A program made the translations under genes and the position numbers. Shown here one piece after another: positions 11,004-18,852 of a DNA stretch of 64,000 bases; the first letter of the stretch is position 1, and every line of letters begins with the position of its first letter. The stretch is from positions 1,860,001-1,924,000 of the forward strand of contig NZ_CP072549.1 in NCBI RefSeq assembly GCF_019343495.1, read 5' to 3'. This DNA is from Acinetobacter lwoffii. Lineage in GTDB: Bacteria > Pseudomonadota > Gammaproteobacteria > Pseudomonadales > Moraxellaceae. A model generated the notes under the pieces. That model made no database searches. It was not told the origin of the DNA and saw nothing but the letters and a program-made list of their open reading frames with translations.

Positions 11004-11882
11004 CTAATTAAATGGATCACTAATCTCATTATTTTGAGGACGAGGATTACTGCCCTGAGCAGGTCGATTATTGTTATTTTGCGGTTGAGGCGTGCCTTCT
11101 ACAGCACTTTCAGATTTCTGTACATCGACCACATTTCCCGATGAATCACGGCGCACAATTGTGGTACTGGTAGTCGCAGCATCAGAGCTACGCGGCTTGG
11201 ACTCAGTTTGGGTTTGCTGCTGTCTAAGTCGTACCGATTCATCTACTTTCGGCAAAGGCACATTTTTCAAACGAATTTCGTAAAGCTTTTGATTACTAGC
11301 CAATTCCTCTGAACCCAGATTATTGACCAGACTAACATATTGCTGCATTGCTACAACTTCAGGCTTGACTGAGGCCGGTAAATTTAACTTCAGTGTAGAT
11401 AAAGCCTGATTGGCTTGCGCCGCCGTCTTATATTGACCATATAACAATACATATTGTTCTGGCTGATTTTCACCCGAGATTCTTAAATAAATAAAAGGTT
11501 TACGATCGGACTGTTTTTTAAGAAAACTTTTTAAAATGGCTTCATTGGTCACACGAAATAATTCAATGGCGTGCTGGTTTTTCGCTTCATTGACAAATTT
11601 GGTACCACGGAATTCCGGCTCATGACTGGCATTCACGACGGTACGCGTATTTAGGTCCAGTGGTTTCACTTCCTGAAAAAGTGCACCAAGATGGGTCATT
11701 GTGGCGACTTTTTCTGGTTGAATCTGCAACTGAACTTCAGTTTCAGGCTTTTTTTCAATTTCGACGACATCATCTGAATCAGTCACCGCCCAAAAGACCA
11801 AGGCAGCAAATAGGCAGCATACACCACAGACCAGCCAGAAATAATGCTGAATCTTTTGCCAAGGAGTATGTAATGCTGCCAT
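11004..11882 (-). CDS. SPOR-domain-like membrane protein
   Basis: 292 residues with one N-terminal transmembrane helix (HYFWLVCGVCCLFAALVFWAV, ~residues 13–33) and a periplasmic remainder. Residues ~130–205 (KPFIYLRISGENQPEQYVLLYGQYKTAAQANQALSTL) look like a SPOR fold, which binds denuded glycan strands of septal peptidoglycan. The C-terminal ~85 residues are low complexity (Gln, Asn, Ser, Pro) and end in DPFN. It begins 10 bases after aroB. A SPOR/DamX protein downstream of aroKB is a conserved arrangement in gammaproteobacteria, which supports a cell-envelope role. The SPOR assignment rests on pattern and context rather than a strong motif. Confidence 0.7.
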   Translation of the reverse strand: MAALHTPWQKIQHYFWLVCGVCCLFAALVFWAVTDSDDVVEIEKKPETEVQLQIQPEKVATMTHLGALFQEVKPLDLNTRTVVNASHEPEFRGTKFVNEAKNQHAIELFRVTNEAILKSFLKKQSDRKPFIYLRISGENQPEQYVLLYGQYKTAAQANQALSTLKLNLPASVKPEVVAMQQYVSLVNNLGSEELASNQKLYEIRLKNVPLPKVDESVRLRQQQTQTESKPRSSDAATTSTTIVRRDSSGNVVDVQKSESAVEGTPQPQNNNNRPAQGSNPRPQNNEISDPFN

Positions 11883-11892
11883 AAAACTAAAC

Positions 11893-12972
11893 CTATGCCT
11901 GACTGGCTAAAATTGCCTGTTTCATTAACTCGAGATCAAAGTCTCGGGTAATCACTGCTTCGCCTAATTGCTTTAATAACACCAGACGCAATTGTCCATT
12001 TAAGACTTTTTTGTCATGGGCCATATAGGCCAGAAAATCATCCAGAGGGATTTTAGGACAAACCACAGGAAGTTTGGCACGAGAAATGATTTTTTTTGTA
12101 CGTTCTAAATCTTCTTGAGAAATCCAACCCATACGCTGTGACAGATCCGCAGCCATCACCATACCGGTGGCAACAGCCTCGCCATGTAGCCAGACACCAT
12201 ACCCCAGATAAGATTCAATCGCATGTCCAAAAGTATGCCCCAGATTCAATAGAGCACGTTCCCCTTGCTCTTTTTCATCATTGGCGACAATCCGGGCCTT
12301 GTGCGCACAGGAACGATAAACGGCCTCAGCCAGTAGTTTCTCATCACGACTGACCAGAGCATCCATATTCTCTTCAAGCCAGAGCAGAAATGATTCATCA
12401 CCGAGTAGCGCATATTTAATCACTTCAGCCAAACCCGCCGCAAGTTCACGATCGGGTAAAGTAGAAAGTTGCGACATATCGGCCAGCACCACTTGCGGTT
12501 GCTGGAACGCACCAATCATGTTTTTACCCTGTGGATGATTAATCCCGGTTTTTCCACCGACACTGGAATCGACTTGAGACAGTAAAGTCGTCGGTACCTG
12601 AATGAAATACACGCCACGCTGGAAACATGCCGAAGCAAAACCGGCCATATCGCCAATCACACCACCACCGAGCGCAAGCACCGTACAGTCCCGGTTAAAA
12701 CCAGCTTCAAGCAATGCATCAAAGATCAGATTCAGATGCTGGCTATCCTTATATTTTTCACCATCGGGCAAAATACAGGTCGCAACATGCTTGTCTAAAG
12801 CTGCAATCGCAGTTTGATAATGCTGCAAATAAAGTGGTGCAACCGTGGTATTGCTCACAATCATCACTTGCTTGCCATGAATATAGGGAGCCAATAAGGC
12901 CTGTGGATCAAGATCGCTCCCGATAAAAATAGGGTAACGACGTTCTCCGAGTTCTACATATAAGGTTTGCAT
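11893..12972 (-). CDS. aroB: 3-dehydroquinate synthase
   Basis: 359 residues, normal length. It converts DAHP to 3-dehydroquinate in the shikimate pathway, using NAD+ and a divalent metal. The NAD-binding glycine motif is [15 protein letters not shown] (~residues 99–113), followed by the conserved [21 protein letters not shown]. Metal ligands are in [13 protein letters not shown] and [13 protein letters not shown]. It follows aroK by 28 bases and precedes the SPOR gene by 10, so it should be co-transcribed with pilMNOPQ and aroK. Confidence 0.97.
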   Translation of the reverse strand: MQTLYVELGERRYPIFIGSDLDPQALLAPYIHGKQVMIVSNTTVAPLYLQHYQTAIAALDKHVATCILPDGEKYKDSQHLNLIFDALLEAGFNRDCTVLALGGGVIGDMAGFASACFQRGVYFIQVPTTLLSQVDSSVGGKTGINHPQGKNMIGAFQQPQVVLADMSQLSTLPDRELAAGLAEVIKYALLGDESFLLWLEENMDALVSRDEKLLAEAVYRSCAHKARIVANDEKEQGERALLNLGHTFGHAIESYLGYGVWLHGEAVATGMVMAADLSQRMGWISQEDLERTKKIISRAKLPVVCPKIPLDDFLAYMAHDKKVLNGQLRLVLLKQLGEAVITRDFDLELMKQAILASQA

Positions 12973-13000
12973 GTTTGATTAACCACTTTATTCAATGAAC

Positions 13001-13537
13001 TTAGTTTTTGGAAGTAATGAGATTGAGAATCCGCTGCGCCAGATCTCGTGCCGCACCCTGATTGGTCTCAATGATATGATGTGCCACTTCCCGATACAAG
13101 GGATCACGAACTGCCAATAAATCACGTAACTTTTGTTCCGGATTTTCGACTTGGAGGAGTGGACGATTTTTATCGCGATAGGTACGCTGCAGTTGAATTT
13201 CAACCGGCGTATAAAGATAAACAACGATTCCGCGCTGTTTCAGATAGTCCCGATTCAAGACCTGAGTAATGGCACCACCGCCAGTGGCTAAAACTAAATG
13301 GGGGCGTGAAGTCAGTTCATTAATTACAGCAGTTTCACGGTCACGAAAACCCTGTTCCCCTTCTTTCTCAAAAATCCAGGGAATCGTCGCACCTGTTTTA
13401 CGTTCAATTTCATGATCGCTATCTAGAAATTCGCGTCCTAACAATTCTGCGAGATGTCGTCCTACTGTTGTTTTACCGGCCCCCATCGGCCCTACCAAAT
13501 AAAGATTTGGTAGGGTTTCAAACTCTTTGCTTGGCAA
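13001..13537 (-). CDS. aroK: Shikimate kinase
   Basis: 178 residues from a TTG start at 13535–13537. It phosphorylates shikimate with ATP. The P-loop GPMGAGKTTVG is at ~residues 16–26, the shikimate-binding DSDHEIE follows, and then FRDRE and the LATGGGAI motif. The lid carries RDKNRPLL. The start choice is supported by AGGTG five bases before the TTG and by the resulting N-terminus MPSKEFETLPNLYLVG, which matches what I recall of Acinetobacter AroK. A TTG at 13567 would add 10 residues but lacks a ribosome-binding site. It lies 36 bases after pilQ, a standard pilQ–aroK–aroB arrangement. Confidence 0.93.
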   Translation of the reverse strand: MPSKEFETLPNLYLVGPMGAGKTTVGRHLAELLGREFLDSDHEIERKTGATIPWIFEKEGEQGFRDRETAVINELTSRPHLVLATGGGAITQVLNRDYLKQRGIVVYLYTPVEIQLQRTYRDKNRPLLQVENPEQKLRDLLAVRDPLYREVAHHIIETNQGAARDLAQRILNLITSKN

Positions 13538-13573
13538 GGAGTCACCTATTCGTTTTGTTAAATTCAAAATATA

Positions 13574-15739
13574 TTAATGATTTCTTGAAACACTGTCATT
13601 AACAATTCGAGGTGTAACGAAAATCAGCAACTCACGCTTGTTATCCGATTTTAAATCTTTACGGAATAAACGTCCTACATAAGGAATATCCCCCAAGAAT
13701 GGCACCTTGGTTTGTGCATTACGGGTTTCCTGCTCAAAAATACCACCTAGAACTACTGTTTCACCATTATCAACCAAGACATTGGTATTGATCTGGTTTT
13801 TGTTAATAGTAAGCTGTCCAGTCGGTGTCGGATTACCCGGCGAATCACTGGTAATATTGAGTTCCATCTGCACTTTACCATCTGGCGTAATACTTGGCGT
13901 CACATCCAGACTTAAGGTGGCATCAATAAACTCAGTAGTGGACACAGCATTAGCACCTCCACCTTCAGCAGATTGATACGGAATTTGTGAACCAGAGGCA
14001 ACAGTTGCTTTCTGCTTATCCGCAGTCAGTACTTTAGGGGTAGAAATCACCTCACCATAGCCATCTGCCTGAAGTGCAGAAAGCTCAAGATCCAGCATAA
14101 AATCCGATAGACTGATTAGACCAAAAGCAATACGACTTGCACCCGGACTGGTTACACCCAAGTCTACATTAAGGTTTTGTGGACGTTGAATCTCATAAGT
14201 ATATCCACCTAAATCACTTTCTTGGGGATCTCTGAGATCCCATAACGTCGTGTCACTACCACCGACCAGAAGGCTATCATTGTTGGTAATCCCTTGAGAT
14301 AGAATCCCCCACTTCACTCCCATTTCTTTGGTGAAGTCAGTGGTAGCTCGCACAATACGTGCTTCGACCATCACCTGCTTGACCTGTACATCGAGCAAGT
14401 CTACCATATTCCGGATTTTATCAATAAAGAGCTGGGTATCATTCACAATAATAGTATTGGTTCGTGCATCAATAGACACAGAGCCACGTGAACTCAATAA
14501 GCTTTCTCTCTCATCATTATTTGTAGTGTTACTCGAACTACCTGAACTAGATGCGCCTTTATTCTGCGTAATCAGTTTCTCAATATCAGCGGCTTTGGCA
14601 TAACTGAGCTGCATATATTCCGTTTGGATAGGCGCAAGTGCAACACTCTGCTTAATCGCCTTAGCTTCTTCCTCTTCAGCCTTTATCAGCTCTGTAACTG
14701 GTGCGATCCAGATCACATTGCCATTGCGCCGTTTATCCAGATTTTTGGTTTTCAGCACAATATCCAGCGCCTGATCCCAAGGTACCTCTTTCAAGCGCAA
14801 AGTAATATTGCCTTGTACACTGTCTGCGGCCACCATATTAATATCAGTGAAGTCAGCTAAAAGCTGTAAAACACGACGGACTTCGATATCCTGGAAATCT
14901 AAGGAAATTTTCTTGCCGGTATAAGCCACAGTTTTAGGACGTAATGGGCTCTTAGCTTCCGGACGTTTCAAGCTGATGGTCAGCTTGTTATCAGTCTGAT
15001 AAGCCATATATTCATAACTTTCCGCAGACTGAATCGTAATGACTCCTGAACCATTTTGATTCACAGCATCCACACTTGATACCGGAGTCGCAAAATCAGT
15101 CACATTAAGACGGCGGGTCAAATGAGCCGGAATCTTGGAACCTAAAGTGCGCACAATAACCTTGGTACCCTGCTGCTGTACATCAACAGGAGTATTATTC
15201 CCTAATAGATCAATAACGACCTGGCCTTCACCTTGCGCACCGCGCTGGAAACCAATATTGCTAATACCCTGAGCCGACTGTTGCTGCACAGGTTGAGCTA
15301 TGGCTACAGGAGTTGCCGAATTAATTTTAAGAATAAAAGTATTGCCTTCTACTCGAGTGGTAAAGGCACCTGCATCTGTCAGATTAACCGTCAAACGGGC
15401 ACGCTGTGCATCCGAAGTGACCTCCACTGAACTGGCTTCACGCGTTGCGACCGGAATTTTGCTTTGTTTTAAATTCTGTTGGGCCTTGTCAAAGTCCAGA
15501 ATCAAACGTGACGGTGATTCTAATTGGTAGGCTTGTGGTTGTGGTGGCAAACCATTGAACATCACCCGAATCTCAGTTCCTTGTCCAGGAAGCTGCATGG
15601 GTACTACATTGGTCATTGAAACCTGCGCACTGGCCGCTTGCATCACTGCAATCGCAACAGCACCCATGGAAAACTGACGAAACACACGATTCATTGTATT
15701 AACATCCCCAAAAATAAATTCTTTAATACTCTTATTCAT
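13574..15739 (-). CDS. pilQ: Type IV pilus secretin PilQ
   Basis: 721 residues, forming the outer-membrane channel for the pilus and for DNA uptake. A signal peptide ends near AVMQAASAQ. AMIN domains follow (~residues 35–260; peptidoglycan binding), then an STN/N0 domain (ISLDFQDIEVRRVLQLLADFTDINMVAADSVQGNITLRLKEVPWDQAL), an N1 domain with a Ser/Asn-rich linker, and the secretin core ending TKVPFLGDIPYVGRLFR and ELLIFVTPRIV. I use ATG 15739, which has AAAGGA six bases upstream. An ATG at 15760 overlaps the pilP stop as ATGA but has no ribosome-binding site, and ATG 15694 would give the shortest signal peptide. Confidence 0.95.
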   Translation of the reverse strand: MNKSIKEFIFGDVNTMNRVFRQFSMGAVAIAVMQAASAQVSMTNVVPMQLPGQGTEIRVMFNGLPPQPQAYQLESPSRLILDFDKAQQNLKQSKIPVATREASSVEVTSDAQRARLTVNLTDAGAFTTRVEGNTFILKINSATPVAIAQPVQQQSAQGISNIGFQRGAQGEGQVVIDLLGNNTPVDVQQQGTKVIVRTLGSKIPAHLTRRLNVTDFATPVSSVDAVNQNGSGVITIQSAESYEYMAYQTDNKLTISLKRPEAKSPLRPKTVAYTGKKISLDFQDIEVRRVLQLLADFTDINMVAADSVQGNITLRLKEVPWDQALDIVLKTKNLDKRRNGNVIWIAPVTELIKAEEEEAKAIKQSVALAPIQTEYMQLSYAKAADIEKLITQNKGASSSGSSSNTTNNDERESLLSSRGSVSIDARTNTIIVNDTQLFIDKIRNMVDLLDVQVKQVMVEARIVRATTDFTKEMGVKWGILSQGITNNDSLLVGGSDTTLWDLRDPQESDLGGYTYEIQRPQNLNVDLGVTSPGASRIAFGLISLSDFMLDLELSALQADGYGEVISTPKVLTADKQKATVASGSQIPYQSAEGGGANAVSTTEFIDATLSLDVTPSITPDGKVQMELNITSDSPGNPTPTGQLTINKNQINTNVLVDNGETVVLGGIFEQETRNAQTKVPFLGDIPYVGRLFRKDLKSDNKRELLIFVTPRIVNDSVSRNH

Positions 15740-15756
15740 TGTTATTCCTTTAAAAC

Positions 15757-16284
15757 TCATGGCGCCGGCCCGATAAGAACCAGACTTCGCGGACGTTCCA
15801 CATATCCTTCACGGCCATCTGGAATAATCTCAATCAAATCGATCTGTGTTGGTGTAATTCCAACCACACGACCATGATTAAGTCCCATATAGCTACCACG
15901 TTGGATCCGCTCAACCTCACCATCAGGCGTCTGGATTAAAGCCAGAATCTGTCCTGCCTGATTGCGCATACTGCCTTTCATGGTCAACGTTTCGAGCGGA
16001 TAACTTTCTAGCGGTTGCAGTTGACGTGATAGGTTTGGATAAACCCGTTTCCCCGCCATAATTTTCAGTTCAGCCGCCAGAGAGCTTGGTAAAAAAGGAC
16101 TTTTAATCTGATGTGCTGCATAGCTGAAGGTTTCAACTGGCATAAAATCAGGAGCCGGTTCAATCGGCAAAGGCGGCTGATTACGAATATTGGCCATTTC
16201 CTGATTGACAGCATCAATGCGTGAATCGCATCCCAATAATAAAAACCCAAGTGTTAAAGCCGAAGTAATCTTAATGTTCTTCAT
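15757..16284 (-). CDS. pilP: Type IV pilus alignment lipoprotein PilP
   Basis: 175 residues. A lipoprotein signal ends in the lipobox LLLGC (Cys19). The C-terminal beta domain (TMKGSMRNQAGQILALIQTPDGEVERIQRGSYMGLNHGRVVGI) is the HR-type domain of PilP that contacts the secretin. PilP joins the inner-membrane PilMNO complex to PilQ. Its start overlaps the pilO stop (TAATG) at 16284, and its stop overlaps a possible pilQ ATG, showing tight coupling within the operon. Confidence 0.94.
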   Translation of the reverse strand: MKNIKITSALTLGFLLLGCDSRIDAVNQEMANIRNQPPLPIEPAPDFMPVETFSYAAHQIKSPFLPSSLAAELKIMAGKRVYPNLSRQLQPLESYPLETLTMKGSMRNQAGQILALIQTPDGEVERIQRGSYMGLNHGRVVGITPTQIDLIEIIPDGREGYVERPRSLVLIGPAP

Positions 16285-16994
16285 TACTGCGCCCCCTGAG
16301 TAGTGCTATTAGCTGCAGCGCTTTCCGCATTACCGACATAACGATAAGTTTTGGCTTTCACCACATAATCAATGACCGGAATTTCAGATTTTTTCTCTTT
16401 GTTTTCAGTACCGGTAATGGTGAAATCATGCAGTGTGACAATACGCGACAAGCCGGCAATACTGCTGACAAAAGAACCAAAAGCGTGATAATCCCCAGTC
16501 GCTTCAATTGCAATCGGCTGTTCAATAAAGAATTCTTGTTTAATTTCAGGTTCCAGACGGATATTTTTAAACTTCAGGCCTGAATTCACACCGCTCAGGT
16601 TAATATCTTCAACCAGACCCGGAATCTCAGTTTCTTTCGGTAACTGTTCTAACTGCTGGTTAAAACGAGCTTCCATTTCCTGAAGCTGGATTTGATATTG
16701 TTGTAAGTTGCGTAATTTGGATTCTTTTTCACGAAATTCATTCAGCAGGTTTTGTTCCTGAGCACTGGCTTGTGAAATCGATTCAATCGTGCTTCTGATC
16801 ATGACAAAGTAAATCACCGCAAATGCCAATGCAGCAATGAAGATCCAGCAGGTAATTTTGACCGACAAAGGCCAGCTACCATAATTGTTTGGATCTAATG
16901 TATTGAATTGCTGAAAAAACTTTTCAACAGTCATTTTGTTTTTGGGTACAGCGACGACATCCTGGCTGAACTCATCGAATTCTTCATTACTCAT
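16284..16994 (-). CDS. pilO: Type IV pilus inner-membrane protein PilO
   Basis: 236 residues: a cytoplasmic N-terminus, one transmembrane helix (WPLSVKITCWIFIAALAFAVIYFVM), a periplasmic coiled coil (NLLNEFREKESKLRNLQQYQIQLQEMEARFNQQLEQLPKE in part), and a ferredoxin-like domain (PIAIEATGDYHAFGSFVSSIAGLSRIVTLHDF). It pairs with PilN. The start overlaps the pilN stop by four bases (ATGA, 16991–16994). Confidence 0.94.
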   Translation of the reverse strand: MSNEEFDEFSQDVVAVPKNKMTVEKFFQQFNTLDPNNYGSWPLSVKITCWIFIAALAFAVIYFVMIRSTIESISQASAQEQNLLNEFREKESKLRNLQQYQIQLQEMEARFNQQLEQLPKETEIPGLVEDINLSGVNSGLKFKNIRLEPEIKQEFFIEQPIAIEATGDYHAFGSFVSSIAGLSRIVTLHDFTITGTENKEKKSEIPVIDYVVKAKTYRYVGNAESAAANSTTQGAQ

Positions 16995-17629
16995 GATGAT
17001 GCCCCCGTAGTTGTAGCGACTGCTTGTTGTTCTTCGTTAAGTACTGGCTGAGCGATTTGATCCAGATCTACCGTCACGGTAAAACTGCCATAGGACTCTT
17101 CCACACGTGGAATAATCGAGCTAGGTGCCTTTTCTTTTGCTTCTTCAGCCACTAGGAAAGCGTTCATAAAGGCATTTCGATACCAAGATGAAGCTTCCAG
17201 ATTACGGAGCAGTTCTGCGACCGTATTTGGACTCTCAGCTCGACCTTCAATAGTAAACTTGTCACCGGTACGCTGGAATTTGGTGATATACATATTGCTT
17301 GGGGTCACCCGTACAATTTCATCAATCAAATGCACCGCAATCGGACGCTGAGTTTGTAGACCCTGAATCAGTTTCATCCGTTCAACAATCGCATTACGCT
17401 GTTCTTGTAAACCTTCAAGCGCCTTTAACTGCACATCCAGATTCTGGTTAGTACTTTGAATCAGCTGATTGGCCTGCTCCTGATCTTGAAGCTTGTGATC
17501 ATAATAAAACCAGGTTGAACCCGCTGCCGCTAATCCCAAGAAAAGCGCCCCCACGCAGATTGCCACGAATTCATTATTTCTTTTAATTCTTAGCTCATCA
17601 CGCCAAGGAAGTAAGTTAATTCTTGCCAT
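16991..17629 (-). CDS. pilN: Type IV pilus inner-membrane protein PilN
   Basis: 212 residues. The cytoplasmic N-terminal peptide ARINLLPWRDELR is the conserved PilM-binding motif. A transmembrane helix (FVAICVGALFLGLAAAGSTWF) and a coiled coil lead to a periplasmic domain with MYITKFQRTGDKFTIEGRAESPNTVAELLRNLE-type sequence, the PilN fold. It overlaps pilM by one base and pilO by four. Confidence 0.94.
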   Translation of the reverse strand: MARINLLPWRDELRIKRNNEFVAICVGALFLGLAAAGSTWFYYDHKLQDQEQANQLIQSTNQNLDVQLKALEGLQEQRNAIVERMKLIQGLQTQRPIAVHLIDEIVRVTPSNMYITKFQRTGDKFTIEGRAESPNTVAELLRNLEASSWYRNAFMNAFLVAEEAKEKAPSSIIPRVEESYGSFTVTVDLDQIAQPVLNEEQQAVATTTGASS

Positions 17630-18687
17630 TAATCAAAACTCCTTAATGCCAAACCGCATGCAACCATGAGTGATGACGCGTCATTTTCAATTTTTTTAAT
17701 ATCAATTTGAGGAGAAAAGCCCATTTGCAAAAATGGATTCGCGATCGTGACACGGTAACCGAGTTTTTGTTGTAATAATTTTGCCAGACCTGGAATATTG
17801 GCATTCCCGCCGGCCAGTAAAATATGGTCAATCTCATTAAACTGAGAAGATGAAAAGAAGAATTGCAATGAACGGGCTGCCTGTTGTACCACGGCATCCA
17901 GGAATGGCTCTAGCACTTCAATATCATAATCATCCGGTAAAGCACGGGTTTTTTTAGCACGTCCAGCTTCTTCAAAGGATAATCCATAGCGATTCTGAAT
18001 TTCCTGAGTCAATTGCTTGCCGCCAAACACCTGCTCACGGGTATAAATAATCTTGTTGTTCTGCATCACCGACAAGGTCGTCATACTATGACCAATATCT
18101 AAGATACCAACCGTATTGACCCCCATCGGCAAAGTATCCGAAAATACTTTGAAGGCATTTTCCAGCGCAAAACTTTCTACATCTGCAATCTTAGGCGTTA
18201 GACCAGAAATTTCCAAAACTTCAGAACGTGCTTCGACATTTTCAATTCGGGTAGCGACCAATAGCACATTGACCCGGTTTGGATTAGTAAGACGGTCTGG
18301 CAGAACTTCAAAGTCCAGACTCGCTTCATCGAGTGGGAAAGGAATGTATTGTTCCGCATCTTCACGAATCTGAACTTCACGTTCGTCATCCGACATGTCT
18401 GCATCCATCTCAATGATTTTGGTAATGACCATTGAAGTTGGAATCGCAAAAGCGGCCTGATTCGACTGGGTATTACCCAAATTAATTGCACGCCCAAGGG
18501 CATCAGCGACAGCTTCTGGGTTTAAGATGTTTTTTTCAACAACACTGTTTTCCGATAATGGGATCAAAGCATAGCTCTCTACCCAGTAACGGCCACTTTT
18601 TACAGAAAGTTCTAAAACCTTAACAGAAGTCGAACTAATATCGACTCCTATTAAACCCTTATTTGGTTTACGATATAACCTGCGCAC
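17629..18687 (-). CDS. pilM: Type IV pilus assembly ATPase-fold protein PilM
   Basis: 352 residues, a cytoplasmic actin/FtsA-like protein. Conserved pieces are IGVDISSTSVKVLEL (phosphate-1 loop), the phosphate-2 region VGILDIGHSMTTLSV, and the adenosine motif ILLAGGNANIPGL. It binds the PilN tail and couples the motor to the alignment complex. The start is GTG at 18685–18687, six bases after AGGAAG. It is the first gene of pilMNOPQ-aroK-aroB and is divergent from ponA, an arrangement common in gammaproteobacteria. Confidence 0.95.
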   Translation of the reverse strand: MRRLYRKPNKGLIGVDISSTSVKVLELSVKSGRYWVESYALIPLSENSVVEKNILNPEAVADALGRAINLGNTQSNQAAFAIPTSMVITKIIEMDADMSDDEREVQIREDAEQYIPFPLDEASLDFEVLPDRLTNPNRVNVLLVATRIENVEARSEVLEISGLTPKIADVESFALENAFKVFSDTLPMGVNTVGILDIGHSMTTLSVMQNNKIIYTREQVFGGKQLTQEIQNRYGLSFEEAGRAKKTRALPDDYDIEVLEPFLDAVVQQAARSLQFFFSSSQFNEIDHILLAGGNANIPGLAKLLQQKLGYRVTIANPFLQMGFSPQIDIKKIENDASSLMVACGLALRSFD

Positions 18688-18753
18688 AATATACTTCCTA
18701 TTATTTTTTTGTCCCCAATTTAATCTAACTTACCAATTGGTCCAGTCTATAAT

Positions 18754-18783
18754 TTTATATAGATACAATAACTCATCTAACAA
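18754..18783 (-). promoter_or_regulatory. Probable sigma-70 promoter of the pilM operon
   Basis: On the minus strand TTGTTA (18783–18778) and TATAAA (18759–18754) are separated by 18 bases, about 65 bases before the pilM GTG. For ponA, transcribed the other way, a TATACT at 18801–18806 is a possible -10, but its -35 is poor. The two start regions therefore lie back to back. Confidence 0.5.
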
Positions 18784-18852
18784 TATGGATATCGACAGGA
18801 TATACTGACCGGTAATTAGTTCGCCATTAGCTCTTATTAAAACTTACTTGTT

